Part shown: positions 1 through 18,481 of the stretch, in pieces
How the letters are laid out: every line of letters begins with the position of its first letter
How positions within the stretch are numbered: the first letter of the stretch is position 1
Assembly: GCA_040954595.2 (NCBI GenBank)
Contig: CM082581.2
Coordinates: forward strand, 6,634,001 to 6,698,000
DNA length: 64,000 nt
DNA from: Balanoglossus misakiensis
Taxonomy: Eukaryota > Hemichordata
Direction: 5' to 3'
The notes under the pieces: model-generated
What the model was told of the DNA's origin: nothing
The model's database searches: none
What the model saw: only the letters and a program-made list of their open reading frames with translations
Made by a program: the position numbers and the translations under genes

Positions 1-8
1 CAATCCAG

Positions 9-5188
<5,180 letters not shown>

Positions 5189-5441
5189 GTTGACGTCTGT
5201 GCTTAGCTTATTTAGAACCACCTAGGTCTCTGATTGTGTACCGAAATATTGTATTAATTTTTGTAGGGTGGGATTTTGACATTTTCCCTACTTGTGTCGA
5301 TTTAAAGAATAATAGCTGTATATACTCTGTTACTAAATGAAATTTTCAAATATATACTGAAGTATTATAACTTTATTCCTATCACAAATTCATGCAAGTT
5401 CATGCTCTTAGAGGGTCTTAATTGAGGGCGCTCGTTCAATC
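5189..5441. promoter_or_regulatory. Divergent promoter STX18 / TM2D2
   Basis: Only 253 bases separate the two start codons, which face away from each other, so this stretch must hold both 5' UTRs and a shared promoter. I see no TATA box at a standard distance. The TM2D2 start lies in ATCATGGCG, a reasonable initiation context. Confidence 0.7.
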
Positions 5442-6663
5442 ATGGCGTCGACCAGGAAGAATTCTGTGGTATTGTGGTCTTTCTTGGCGGTTTTGCTTGA
5501 AATACTCAAATTTTCAATGACCGGTGAAGTCCCAGTTGATGGACCCTGTTGGAATGAAAGCTGTGGAGACACATACGAGCCTCATTCATCACTTATACTC
5601 TGCTCATATCTGTAAGCATCATCGCCCGGCAGCGGAAGTTGAGGAGGTCCTCAACTTCTGCCTGAAAGTGACATCTAAATCTATAAGTATTACTGAAAAC
5701 AATGAAGGTCAATTACTGCGTTTAAATAGCATAACTAGGTTTAGTAAGCCTAGTCTACAGTATTGGAAACTTTTTATGTGAATGAAATTCCCTGTAGGAA
5801 ATCTGATACAGTGATTTGGGGATGTGGTTTCACAAGCCAAACTGGCTGTTGTACTCTATCTGAAAATACATGTATATGCCTATATTCTTGTGCCATCAGA
5901 ATGCCACAGATAAATTGAATTGTTCTAAGTGAAAGTTTCATACCAAAGTCTTTTAATTGTCTTTTACAGTCCCATGGAATACATTGAGTGTGATGATCCC
6001 ATTGATCTGAACGGGAACACCACTGCAAAAGAAGAATTGGGTTATGGATGTGTTAAGGTGAGACAATGTGGCAAAATTCATAGTTTTGAAACCATATTGC
6101 AGGACGTTCATTGGGTTCAACATTTAACATATATTTCTGTCTTCCATCATTCCATTTGTCATGGTGTTTCTAGTTTGGTGGTCAGGCCCATGAAGATGTT
6201 GAGTTTACTAAAGTAACATGCCGCGCGTTGAATGGAATAGAGTGCTATGGGGAAAGAACCTTTCTTCGTGATGGATTTCCTTGCATCAAGTAAGTACAGA
6301 TTCGCCAGACATAAATGAACATTTCTGAAGCAAACATCTAAGCCTGGCTGCCTGGCCAACTATTGTGTTAGGATTTTTTGTTCATGTCAAGAGTTTTTAG
6401 TCAATTGAAATTAGAACAAGACTGACAGTTTTATTCTCATTCACAACAGGTACACGCATCATTACTTCTTACCCACACTGCTCTTCTCGGTACTGCTTGG
6501 ATTTCTTGGAGTGGACAGGTTTTGTCTGGGGCACACCGGCACCGCTGTTGGGAAACTTCTGACTCTGGGGGGACTGGGAATATGGTGGATTGTGGATGTG
6601 ATATTGTTAGTACTGGGAGAGCTGCTACCAGCAGATGGAAGCAACTGGTGCCCGTACTATTGA
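5442..6663 (+). CDS. TM2D2: TM2 domain-containing protein 2
   Basis: Four exons: 5442-5611, 5970-6057, 6174-6289, 6450-6663, giving 195 residues (human 214). A signal-peptide-like hydrophobic start (residues about 8-24) is followed by a cysteine-bearing extracellular part ([20 protein letters not shown], then [17 protein letters not shown]). The TM2 domain comes last: two membrane helices joined by the DRF-containing loop [20 protein letters not shown], ending GSNWCPYY. The very close match of this loop to vertebrate TM2D2 decides it over TM2D1 and TM2D3. TM2D proteins are conserved across animals; the Drosophila orthologues act in Notch signalling in the early embryo, and the exact biochemical role is not settled. 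It shares a divergent promoter with STX18. Confidence 0.95.
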
Positions 6664-7870
6664 CATTTGTGATTGAAGATCAAAGGTTTGCAATCCGTGA
6701 AAATCAAGGAATGCTTGTACCAGTGGGAAACACAGGTCATAGCTGCCTTGTGAACGTGCAGTTTCTGATCAAAGGAAATCAATGTCAGTGATAACCAAGT
6801 GGATGAGCTGGGATATTCAACTGGATGGCTGCATCATCCATTTCATATGCAGTGCAGTCCTTGTTTTCCCAATGTCAGGTGTCTGCTTGAATAATCGTAA
6901 TTACGAGAAGAAGAAATGTGCAATAATGTGCAATAAACTAATGTTGTTCAAGAGAACTGGAAAGAGTAAACTGACTGCATCATCGCGAACCAACAGCTAT
7001 ACGAATGCAGAAATGGAAACTCGGCATTCCATTGTATGGCGACACCTAGTGGTGAATAATGTAGTTCTGTTGTTTTATTGCGTGAGGATATACAGAATGT
7101 TTAAATGGAGGTTTCAGTATTCCAAAAAAGGAATGTTACAGTACTCATAGAAATTGTCTCTACCATCTTTCACCAAAAGTGCCTACTTTGTTGATATGGT
7201 CTTTTTTCATAATTAAAAGAGGACATGCAAATATTTCACGTATTTTTAAACCCTTACAAAGTCGCCATTCATTATGGTGTATACCAGTATTTCGTAAAAC
7301 TCTGTGTTTCTAAAGATGTTCGTGTTCATGGATCATGTCATTCTTGTTGTGATTTGTCATAAAATGGAAAGTTAGTTTGTGTTTTCTGTACAAGAGACAG
7401 ATAATTGTTCAAGAATTTTTTTCCAGCAAAGTCGTTGAAGCAACCCACTCACTGAAGACAGTATTTAATATTGATCCCTCAAGGATGCCTAGACCATTAA
7501 CCATGTTTGAGTCTTCCCACAGAATTCCTCAGAGTATTGCGGGAATTTTCCTGCATATTTTCCTGAAACTGAGCCCTCAAAAAATGCTGACGTCAACAGT
7601 ACATATTTTGCTCAGAAAAGTCCTTTATTTAAAAAAAACCCTGATATGGTCATTTTAAGAAATCATGTACTCAAACTTTGCTGAAGATAAACCTCATGAA
7701 TTCCTCCTTTTGATGTGTATTTTGATATATCCAGTAAAGACGTTTGTAAGTTCACTTTCAAATGAGAGTACATCCTTTGTGCTTATATTGTCATAACATG
7801 TATTTCTTGTAAAGCATGTTGCTTAACTGTCAGAATCAGAATTATTGTGACAAGAACAGCAAATAAAACT
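6664..7870 (+). other. TM2D2 3' UTR
   Basis: No convincing coding sequence follows the TM2D2 stop codon. The first AATAAA in a good position is at 7862-7867, followed by A/T-rich and TG-rich sequence, which would give a 3' UTR of about 1.2 kb. The extent is inferred, not shown. Confidence 0.5.
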
Positions 7871-10657
7871 GAACTGACTACAAGCTTTTGCATCTGTCTC
7901 TAGTGTTGAAAAATCATTTAAAAGTTTCAACATATTAATCATACTCTTCACTAGTTTGCCACAAAGTCAAATTCATAGTAAGAAATTATTTTATAAATGT
8001 ATTCACGCATACAATCATGTCTGGCAGCAGTTTAATGTTAAAGGGGCAGTAACTGCCAAGGTTTCTGCTCGTAGCTGTAGCGTTAGACATTACAGACAAT
8101 GGATTTGGATGAATTATTAACTGCAGTACCGAGTACGTATCCACACACAGTTAATGCTGTCAAGCATAAAAAGGCAGTCTGAGGTAGGTCAAGTGTGTTT
8201 GCCCATTCCTGTACACACAGATGAGAGCTGTCGTGTTTGCAAAAGGAAAATTTATAGTCTGTGCCATTGATACGTGTACACATGAAGAGCCAGTGTTTAT
8301 TTTGCAGAATGGCCTTATGAATTTTATGAACTTCTTTATTTCTCACATCACAAACACAATTCATTTTACATTTGTGGAAAAAGTTAATTTACAAATACAC
8401 CTTGCACCCCAATGCTGTGACTGAAAATGTTGAACACAACAACACAATATACACACATTTCAACAGGTAAAGATCAGTTATACTTTCACTGAACATCACT
8501 TTGACAAACTGGACGGAATTGACTGCAAAATGTAATTCACAAAGGAAGTCTCCCCAGGTAAGGCACAAATAATGAACATTTCATTGCATGAAAAAGTAAT
8601 ACTGGGCGTTTTTTTAAAAATAATTATGAGGATTTACATCACCAGAAGAGTTTTTAAAACCAAAAGACAGACATAAAAAATCAAGGACAAGCAAATCTTT
8701 GCATAGAATTGTATTCAGCCATGCCCCCACCCGAAGAAAATTACATACAAAACTTGTGTTTTCAGATTTGTAAAGTCATCTGGTGCTCATATGAAGTTTA
8801 AGTTGAAATACAATATTTTTAGAACATTTTGTGGGTTTTGTGACATGCATAATCAAACCAGCACTCAGTGTTAATCTCAGTGAAAAATCAACAAACCAGT
8901 GATTGAGCAAGTGTATGTGGCATACGTAGAAATATTGCACGCAATGAAGCTTTTGAACGGTTATATATTTTCATAGAAAGATGTGCTTTGTTAACAAATT
9001 TAAGATGCTTTGAGTTGAGCAACACACACACAAATTCTATAAATAACACTTCTATTGTATTTTTGATGTTTTTCGGTGATATATATTCTTGCAAAATGCA
9101 CATTACAATTTTCCTTAAAAAATAAATCATCCAGATACATTTCTGTAAAACAATCATTATTTATAAACCTGTGAAGAATTTTGTACAAACATAATTTCTT
9201 TGGAGTTTTCCATGATCTTTTGATTTTATAGCCTTATCATTCAGAGAAAGGTATTAGACACACAATTTACATCAATGTTGTAAACAGGCACTATGGCTCA
9301 AAACCAGTACAAAAATGCCAGCCTCTTGGAACTGCTATTGGATCCAAGAATACAACAACATGGCACCGTGTTTTTCTCTGCAAAAGTCAAGATTCCAGCC
9401 CCGTCTACACTATTTAAAGTACTTGCAGCTGCACAAGGCCCTAATTCAGGTGTTCGCAATTTCCTGAATTGATCATTTCAGTCGTCTTATTTCAGTGGTT
9501 TGTAAACCGTCCTAGCCCCAGGCCCACTTACCCCATTCATGAAAAACAAGTCCTATTCCCTTTAAACATGTGGCATTCTGGTTGAGGTTGGGATTCCATA
9601 TTAAAGAGAACAGAATTTCTCTGTACAGACATAGTGAGTTGACAATTTTAATTTGGCAAACATCTAATATGAGTAACGTTTTTTTTTTTCTGGTTGACTT
9701 GATGTAGTGGCTGTAAGAACATGTATCGCTACATGGCTTGGAATGACACACGGCTAAAGATCATGCTGTATCTCGCCAAACAGTCAAGGGTCGTGTACTT
9801 CTATGCACCAATGATTTGAAGAGAATCCTGGGGTCCCTTGTCAATGACAAACGACAATCATATTTGTTGTCTCCAAGCCATTCTCATTAGCTTTACATTC
9901 CTCAAATGTGGAAACTAGGCCGCCCTGTCAACGCATGAAAGGACTGGGGGGTCCAAACAGTCATTCATTTTTCCCCAATACCTTGGGTCTACCCCCATGT
10001 ATAGCTGCAGTCCCGCCCCACCCCATTGTAACAGATAATGAGATCACACCAGAGCACCAGAGGGCAGAAGGGGTTAACCCTTTCACTGCCATGGTTCAAT
10101 CCAAACCCATTGTTTTCTAAATGTAAGGTTGGACCTCCATAGATGGAACTGGGGTGAAAGGGTTAAAACTACTTTGAAGATGTCCTCAATGGAGATCACT
10201 GAACAAAACAAAGATGTTGCAACAAAGCCTGATCCGGGCCAGTCTTGTGTAAGTTTTTTTTCTTCTTCTCTCTCCCTTTTATACCGTGTGAAGAACCATC
10301 GTGCCTTTCATGCTGGTTGCCTGGTCAACTTTCTTGTCGACGGTACAAAGATTCCCTCTTTTAACGCTTTGTTCACTTCACTTGGCAACAATGCACATCG
10401 GTACAACACAAGGAGAAGGATTAACCGCTGCCTTTCAGCAACTTTTATTGGCGTGTTTTCTAAACGTATTCTCTCGACGTGGCAACTGGCAACCGCACTG
10501 ATAAAAAGAAGAAAATTGGGATTTGTCTGTTGTCGTTCTCATACATTTGGAGAAGTCTCGGCCCTGTGCACGGTTCATAGCATATACTCTCACATATATG
10601 CCGACAATAGAAAAAAATAAAAATTTGTTCTAATTGCTAAAGTTACTAGCGCAGATT
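7871..10657. other. Gene-free stretch, apart from one short inverted-repeat element
   Basis: AT-rich sequence between the TM2D2 3' end and the TEX36 stop codon. Open frames on both strands are short, lack splice-supported neighbours and show no recognisable protein. Part may be the TEX36 3' UTR. The only structured item I see is the TTAA-flanked element near 10.1 kb. Confidence 0.5.
10074..10166 (+). repeat. Short TTAA-flanked inverted-repeat element, copy 1
   Basis: A 93-base unit begins TTAACCCTTTCACTGCCATG and ends GGGGTGAAAGGGTTAA, so CCCTTTCAC and GTGAAAGGG form perfect terminal inverted repeats, each flanked by TTAA. Three relatives lie in PDCD11 introns. The TTAA flanks and CCC start fit a piggyBac-type MITE; this assignment is inference. 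Confidence 0.6.
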
Positions 10658-13600
10658 TCAAAGCACCAGCCTGGTGGTCTGTGCCCTGTACGAATATTTC
10701 CACGGGTTGTGTTTGAGGAAGGGCTCCTGCGAGGAAGCCAGAGTCTGTGTCGGCGTCTTGTGCGGCACTTCCGGCGCCCGGAACCACTCGGTGGTGGCGG
10801 TGTCTGTTTGGGCGTGGCCCGGCTTCCCTTCCGGGTGAATTTTGGGAAACCTGCGCCGCGTCGGAGGGTGCCTGCAGTGCCTCTGCTCGTAGGAGTTCCT
10901 GTAAATGGTGTTTCCGTAAAAGTCCCTCTTCTCCCAGGATACAAGGTCTTTGGAGAAGTGTTGTCGTTCGGCTGGAGGCAGGAGTCTCTTCCCAAGGCCC
11001 TGTGTGAGAATTAAAATCACATCATACACTTGTACACATAACTGAGTGAATTATTCATTTATATCAAGGGTTAAGATCAAAAATATATACATATATATCC
11101 TTGGTTTTCCTGATGTCCTCAAATATTTCATATGTCAAATGTATTTCCTTGTCAGTATTTCCAGTTGCTATGGATTCTAAGAAACTGATTGAAGCACAAG
11201 GCAAACACACCTGTGTTTTACTAGGTAAAAGTACACAGGACATATTTATTGGTTGAAATGATTGTTTAAACTAGTAAGCAGCAAACAGCGCAGCGACAGA
11301 TTTCATTAAATCAGAGTATCGAAGCATTCTGAATAAAATTTTGTATTACTATGACACCATACCATTAGTTCAACTTTCACTTAAAACAATTTTTTTAGTT
11401 TTGAGAAGAGTCACCGGAAAATCTTATGTCACTCTAGGCGGCATTTTTTTATCACATGTACTTGATCGTTATTGGCAGTCATTCTAGGGATACCAGTGCA
11501 ACCAAGCTTAGCATTAAATTGTGTACAAATGGCTGTATAAAATGGCCAACAAAAGCTCTCCGCCCATCCGTATAATAGAAATAGCCACAAACGGTGTTGA
11601 CAGAGGTGTTAGAGATGCATGTCCGTGCCAACATTAAAGTGGCATGGTTTCTGAATACCTCTGCTGACCCTCACGGTTGTGAATTCACAATTGCTGATGT
11701 GGAGGGGGTCTGGACCGTAACCTAAACCTTAGATACACTGCTATTGTGAAATTTCTCTGCATTACGACATTTCGAGTTTGTTCAGCTGTAATTGCAAATA
11801 CTGAAGTAACCCATGTTGATTTCTGACTTAAAAGTCGCCGATATTGCTTGTCATCAAAGGTGCTAATGGCTTTGTATAACATGTTGATTTATTCTCAAAG
11901 TGTCAGGCGTTTAGTTACTACATGCAACTGAGTGACTATTGTTATTTTCAATGCCTGCCTTATTGGTTTTTTCAACAGAGTATGTCGGGAGTAATTTATT
12001 TAGTCTATAGCCGAAGTGTCTTTTAGTCGTCTGATTAAAGTGTCTGTGTTTGGATACAACAATCAACAACAATTATTTGGCCTTGAAAGCTTTTTTTTTT
12101 ATATTGATCACTCGCATGTTTTAATTTAAATTTGAAAAAAGTGAGAACTTACATGTCCAAAGTAGACTCCATGGTCCTGGAATGAGTGTCGGTTGTCATG
12201 GAGGGAAAATGGGTTTTCTTGATCATATGTAATCTGAAAAAAAATAAACGAGAAGAAAAAAACTGGTAAAAAGACGCTTAAATACTAGTTAAGATGGACA
12301 CAAAGGGAAAAACAAATCATGGTTACAAGGAATGCAATGGACTGTTATGTAATTACTTGGCGTCGTCAAGTTGTCATGGTAACATGAAATCTTTCTGGGC
12401 AAACAGCGTTTTATTCTCTCCTTGAAGTAAATGCATTTGCAGTCACCAAAAAGTGTTTATAATTTTCAAGAAGAAGACCTAATACGAAGGAGATCATCAA
12501 CTTTTGAAGAAAGCAATCAATCAGAGAAAACCAGTCAACCATTCAATGCTGGTTTATCCGATTGCATCACCAACAGGTGGCAGCAAATTAACTTCCAAAC
12601 GCCAGTTACAAAGGGCGGTTGTCACTGCAGAAAAACGCCAGTGACATCACTACACTGTGCTGAGTAAACACTGACTGGTGTGTGTATGTGTCACTGTAGC
12701 CAAGATAGTTGACGCGATCAAGTCTGGGCAGTATATTAAACGAATGGGTTGTGTGTGTGTACAGGCCGCTTAGATACCTGGTGCAAACCCAACAAGTACT
12801 GTTCAATTCTTTTTACAGTTCATTGTTCACGCTGTCTCTTTAAAATCCCTGGCTGGACAATAGCGTGCCCAAAAGCCACACTCACTCAGAGGGAGTTGAA
12901 CAATACTGAAATCCTCACAAAGGTCACCAAAAAAAGACTGCATTGCAGTTTCCCGTCACTGTGCGTCCCCAGACACAAAACACCCCACCAGTTTGTCTGG
13001 CCCCAACTTCGAAAAGTCAATGCCAAAGTTAGAATTGTAAGGTAATCTTTCTTTCAATTTGACAACAGCAGGTTGCTGCTTGCTTGCATGTCCAGACTTT
13101 CAGTGTCTTTTTCCCCTGCATTCACTTTGGAGGTCAAATTTCAATTGTTGTGTTTGTGCAACAGGTGGTTATACCAGATTCTTAAACAGGTAATTAAATT
13201 ATCTTGACTAGTTTGCTACATACTTTTTTGAAGCTATTTATTGAAGTTATCTATATCATTTTATGTAGATATTATAAAGATTTCAAAGTCATTTGACGAG
13301 GGACGTAGAGAATTTCACACAATACAATGTATCTATACCGAAACTCTATACTCCAATACAAACACTATCCATGGTAACAATGCTGAGGGGAGCTATGGTT
13401 TTGATTTTAGTTCAAGAGGCAAGGGAAACACATACTAAGGCCATGAATGGCAGCAATACAATTTGTTCACATGAACATCTCTCAAAATATCTAAAATCTT
13501 CCTGTGCCTACATATAGAATTCAATGATTTTTTTCTCACCTGGGACCAGTCTTCAAATGGTACGGGTGGAGGTGCTGGTCTTGTTACTGGAATATCTGAT

Positions 13601-14395
13601 CTAAAGCTTGCAGACAGCATCTCTCCTGTACTGGTTGATGTATCCCTGAGTATTGGTGCTGACTGGTAGCCTCGTGTGGCAAACTATAACAAAAGACATG
13701 CACAACATTGGTTAATAAAGAATATCATAATACTAGCACGTTGTTTCGCTTAAGATGTGAAAAATAATCATTCTGTACTAATTTTGACATTTATAAAAAT
13801 ATAAAAACTGAAAGAAAAAGTAAACCAGTTTGTTTTTAAAAAAATGCTGTATTTTGTTGATTAACCATATCACCATGTCAATGAATGTGTATGAATAATT
13901 TCTCTGTGGGAATTTTGTATTTTTTGGACAGAATTTTGCCATGATAAAGTCTACATGTATGATTACACTAAACCATATTGGGAATATGAAATTGATTCTT
14001 GTCCGGAAGCTCGCGAAATGCAGCGAAATGCCAAACCACTTACACACTAATTATTCTATGAGATATGAAGTGTGCAGTAGTAATTGATCGTTTTATGAAC
14101 ATTCTCGTAATATTTTATCACCGATTTGGATTACAATGTAAATGTCTATATTTTACGCGAAAATTAGTACGTAAATAATAAACGTGATTACGGTAATAGT
14201 TATCAACATCACAGATTGTTGCCAGGGCGTGAAATGATACGGTAGCTCGTTTATAGCACACATCAAAAGATAACGGATCGATAATTTAGTAATTAGCATA
14301 ACTAATATGTACATTGCATGTACTTGTGACAACTATGAACTTACCCAGACTCCATCATTTTCTGTGGTGGGCGCAAACTGCCTTCCTTTCGGCAT
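10658..14395 (-). CDS. TEX36: Testis-expressed protein 36 homologue
   Basis: Four exons (minus): 14345-14395, 13540-13683, 12153-12233, 10658-10999, giving 205 residues (human about 186). Recognition rests on the start MPKGRQFAPTTENDGVW and on the central run NPFSLHDNRHSFQDHGVYFG, followed by GLGKRLLPPAERQHFSKDLV. Both match vertebrate TEX36 in order and spacing. The C-terminal part after SWEKRDFYGNTIYRNSYE is basic and proline-rich, and diverges. TEX36 is a testis-enriched protein of unproven function; its short, tyrosine- and proline-rich style resembles axonemal microtubule-associated proteins, but that is only suggestive. Exon phases are all zero at exon ends, which supports the model. 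Confidence 0.85.
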
Positions 14396-15833
14396 GGCGA
14401 TTAATGTTGAAAGTTATTTTTCCCCTTTATCGGAACTTTGGTCTCTGGGTTGTGAAGGAAGCAACGGCGAAAAGGCAGCGGGTGTATGTAATGTACCACA
14501 CTCGGAAATTGTATGAGAACACCTGTCACTGGTAGCCTAGCAATCGCCCGCAGTGGCTTTCCCCCTTGGACAAACTCGACATCTGGCCGTAAAGCGCCTA
14601 GCAGCGAAGAATTTATCCCCTTGGATTTGGTAGTTCCTCCGTGTGCCTGCAGTATGCACGTATGGGGAATTACCACTCCACCTTGTTTGCGTTGCAACGC
14701 AAGATCCGTAACAGTGGAACAGGTTGTTCTTTACACAAACTTGGCAAACCACATGGACCACTGCACAGACTTGCCGGCAACCGAATACTGCGCACTGGCA
14801 AAAAGTAGCGCATTCTTATTTTGCATAAAATTTATATTTTTTTACTATAATTTTCACAGTATCTTTAATACACTTAATTGATTATATTTGTGGAACCTTA
14901 CAATGTAAAGAGACGGATTAGGCTAAATTAATGTTAATTGAAAACAGCGACGCGTATTGTTTTATATATGATCGAATCAGTAAGGTGGTCTTCATTGTTG
15001 ATAGTTGGTCTCCCAGGTAACTGGTACGAGCGCCGCCACCGCCCACCTGCACTGGCCCGACGTGACGCCGGACTGGGCCCTCAGAAACCGTGACTACTAG
15101 TATTATGCAGCAAGAGATCTAAAAAGCGCATAATTTTCCTGTTTATTTCGTTTCTAATTCAGTGAAACGTACTTCAGCCGATGGATGTAATCAATGTAAT
15201 TTTTGACAGACAGAAGTCAAATGACACTATTGTAATTATTAAACACAGTTCACAAGGAACTCAAAGTTAGTTGTTGTGGTAATTTATTATATTAAACTAT
15301 AGTATAGACCATATTCTAGTGGCTGCGGTAATAAACAAAGCAACTCTTCATTTAGAGAAAGAGGGCGTTCTCTGGTTTGTGGGCCCAGGGACTGCCCGTT
15401 GAATTTTTCCTTGCATTCAAAATACAATACAAAACTCAATACGTACAGATCTTGAAGAACACTTTTATTACATTTTACGGTAGTTTACAGGTGCACACAT
15501 GCTGTAGACTGAACTTTCCTGATACTCTGTCCATATTGCAAGATTGTTGTGTTTCAATGAATGGCAGCATGTTTTTGGGGGAGAAGAAAACTGGTAAAAC
15601 GAAAACTTTACCCAAAATTAATCAAATGGTACATACACTGTTGTTTGCACTGGCATGTCAGATGACTGTGAAAGTCAACAAGGGTCTGCATAAACATTCT
15701 GTTCTGTTTGCAATATCTGTCATCAAGCAAGACAGTTCTGATAAACGGATGAACTGATATGTCCGTAAGTCTGGATTGCCATAAAATGTACGAACAAACT
15801 TCAGAATTTACAGTCAAACTGTTCACGTTCATA
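14396..15833. other. Intergenic region TEX36-MAK16
   Basis: Contains the TEX36 upstream region, a GC-richer patch at about 14,500-14,780 without a supported gene, one candidate terminal exon at 15,017-15,100 (listed separately), and probably the MAK16 3' UTR. An AATAAA on the minus strand at 15,464-15,469 could end that transcript. Confidence 0.4.
15017..15100 (+). other. Candidate terminal exon of an unassigned gene
   Basis: A GC-rich 84-base block after a good acceptor (TCTCCCAG) stays open in two frames. One ends HLHWPDVTPDWALRNRDY and stops at 15,098. The other reads NWYERRHRPPALARRDAG and stops earlier. Its composition differs sharply from the flanks, suggesting coding constraint. No upstream exon could be joined with confidence, so product and frame are open. 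Confidence 0.25.
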
Positions 15834-18481
15834 TCATTTGACTTTGAGCTTTGCCTTCGACGTAGACGGTTCCGTTTCCTGTTCGTATTCAATTTCCACA
15901 TGGGCTCTTTTCCTTCTCTGTGGTTTCACCACTTCCACCTCCTCCTCTTCTTCTGATGAACTTTCTTCCTCCTCGTCAAAATCCTGTCAAAGGTATAGTC
16001 TCCATGGTAACATGATTTTCATAAAATGTGTCCAGCAAAATACTGGGCAACTTTTTGTACAGCTATAGTTAGTCTTGTTTAGTTCTGATGGTTGAACTTG
16101 AAGTTCTAAAAATTCAACTTCATGTTTTTTATCCAAACTTCTCAGTATAAGAAATAACGGAATAAACATGTCGATTTTCAATTAACTTGAGCTCTACTTC
16201 TGAGTAAAACTTTTCACTTGTTCTTATTACCATAACTGATAAAACTCACCTCCATATCACTGAGATCACTTTCCTCAAAATCTTCATCCGCGACATACTC
16301 TATCTCTCCAACGTCCTTTGGAAATAAAACAAACAAATAAGTTATTCATCAATTTCATGATTTATTTACTGTATATTTGTAATTCCATTAATGCATCAGA
16401 ATTTGCAAACAAAAACGAATCTTTGAATGGTGACAGAAAAATGAACAGGAGCAACGTCTCACCTCATCTTCAACTTCTTCCTCTATCTCTCCATCACTAA
16501 TTTCGTCCCCTTCCTCCTCTCCATCTTCCAGTTCCTTCTCCTCTTCCGCCTCGCTCTCACTTTCCATCTCTTGCTGGTCCATGGCATTGTCAAATGCGTG
16601 CATCGGGAAGTTGTAGATGTCGCCATACTGATGGGAAAAGTCGTCAATGAGACATGGTGGAACTAACAAGTCAATCAGCTGATTTCACAGAGGTTTACAT
16701 CACTTACAACACAGCAGAATGGGTAAAAAATACAAGGATTTGAACACTGTTTCAAATTTCCAGACTTTCCTGTCCCTTTGGGTGATATAGAACCACAAAG
16801 AGAACCTCTATAAACATGACACCTATGCAAACCAAACAATTTCTTCAGTCCCTTTGGTGTTCAGTTTAATAGACAGGTTCTACCGCACATGTGTATGTGA
16901 TGAGTATGGGATGTGAGTGTCATACTTACAGTGCCTTTCTTGAGTCTCTCTAATAATTCTTTTTCAATGGCATTGTCCAACTGTGCTGCCACCAGAGCTT
17001 TTTCTTCTCTTCTTTTCTCTCGCCTTTCCACCTTTCTACTCAAAGGTACAAGTTTCTTCCTGAAACACAATGAAACCAGTTTGCTCATCTTTTCCTTGGT
17101 GAAAATGCACGCATGACTTAAACATCGAGTGGAGATTTTCTACTCCAACTTATTGTCAGATAAAGACAGACAAAATCAAGTTTTATTGCCACTGATACTG
17201 AGAATACTGGTATACTTACTGTCTTTTGAGGACCAGTTTTCGCATTCGAATAAGATACTGTGTTATCTTAGTGAACCTCTGTTTACACTTGTGTATGAGA
17301 AACCTCGGCCAATAGATCAGGTTTGTGTCGATCTGTTTCAAGGCTTTCTCGTAGTTCCTTGACAGTTTCACTTTTTCCCACAGCCTGGATGGAAAGGCGG
17401 CTCTTTCTATGGTTTTCATGTATAAATAACACACACCTGAAAAAAATGGAAAGTAAAAAAGAGAATTTGAAAAATACAGAGATTATGAATCATATGACAT
17501 GGTCTGACAAAGCAAAATGCCAACTTTCAAACTGTCGGTCATTTGCAAACTGCACATAAATGCAGGACTTCCTGAAGTTCAGTAGAAAAAGAAACTGTAT
17601 ACCAGACATACAGCATTTGTGTAGCCCATCCTTGAAATACACTTCTTAGTGAATCTAAACTACTGTCTATGATCTAAAGTAGCAAAAACATTGTTCTCAC
17701 CTTTTTCTTCTCTGATTGTGGCATACTGACTGTTGGCAAGGGGGCATGATGACCTGTTACACTGACCAGTGATGTTGAATTCATTTCGACAAAAATCTTT
17801 CAACTTTGTTTTCACTTTGTACGAACAAAAGCTGCCCTTGATTCCATTGATGACACTCCATATTACCTGAAAACACAGCATGTTGAACAAATATCATCAC
17901 TGCGTGAAGCGATGAAATAGAATCCAGCGTAATGGTGATACTGTTCTGTAACAACAGGCCCTCTCTATCATTTAATATTATAAAAGGACACTGTGAGAGG
18001 GACTGTGACAGCAGGGATTACATGTTATCTGCAGAGACAGCACCAACCCACTATACTTTCAATCTAAACTATGTGGGTGTGTATGAAATGCGGTGTGGAA
18101 AATGTACCAATACCACAAGCTCTGGAATCCGCTGACTGTAGCCTGATATAACATGTATAACTGTAGGCTACAGTGAGTGGATTCCACAGTCTGTGACCAA
18201 TACCATTGGTAATTCAACAGCATGATTTATTGGCAATGGCATTGCAACTAAATGTCATCTACCACAAAGGATTCATATTTCACGTAATGGCAAAAGAGTC
18301 TGCCAGATGCTATTGCCCATCCTTCCATCCTATCTCCTCCTACCATCAGCTTTTAAGTGCCCTCACATCCCGGAAGTCTTTGCCAGCCAACGAAACCCAC
18401 GATCGAGGCCTGTTGGCGGCTTCATCATATATGTTACATGTAAAACAGAACCCGTAGAGCACTTACGTCGTCGTGTTGCAT
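15834..18481 (-). CDS. MAK16: MAK16 homologue, 60S ribosome biogenesis factor
   Basis: Seven exons (minus): 18467-18481, 17701-17866, 17220-17436, 16930-17059, 16463-16627, 16250-16315, 15834-15983, giving 302 residues (human 300). The start is [13 protein letters not shown]. Next is the cysteine block [20 protein letters not shown], which binds metal in this family, then [19 protein letters not shown] and [20 protein letters not shown]. The C-terminal third is a long acidic Glu/Ser/Asp tract ending in a basic patch [20 protein letters not shown]16 joins the RPF1/NSA1/RRP1 module on early pre-60S particles in the nucleolus. The first coding exon is only 15 bases, the same short-exon arrangement implied by the conserved MQ-DD start. 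Confidence 0.97.
18114..18195. mobile_element. 82-base foldback element with 8-base target duplication
   Basis: The two arms at 18,123-18,143 and 18,166-18,186 are 21 bases each and pair at 19 positions. The element is flanked on both sides by ACCAATAC (18,106-18,113 and 18,196-18,203). An 8-base duplication and a small palindromic body fit a hAT-type MITE. It lies in MAK16 intron 1. Confidence 0.65.

Noticed and set aside
10129-10620. 163-codon plus-strand open frame
   Set aside because: It begins inside the short TTAA-flanked repeat, has no splice-supported partners or recognisable domain, and its composition does not look like that of neighbouring genes.
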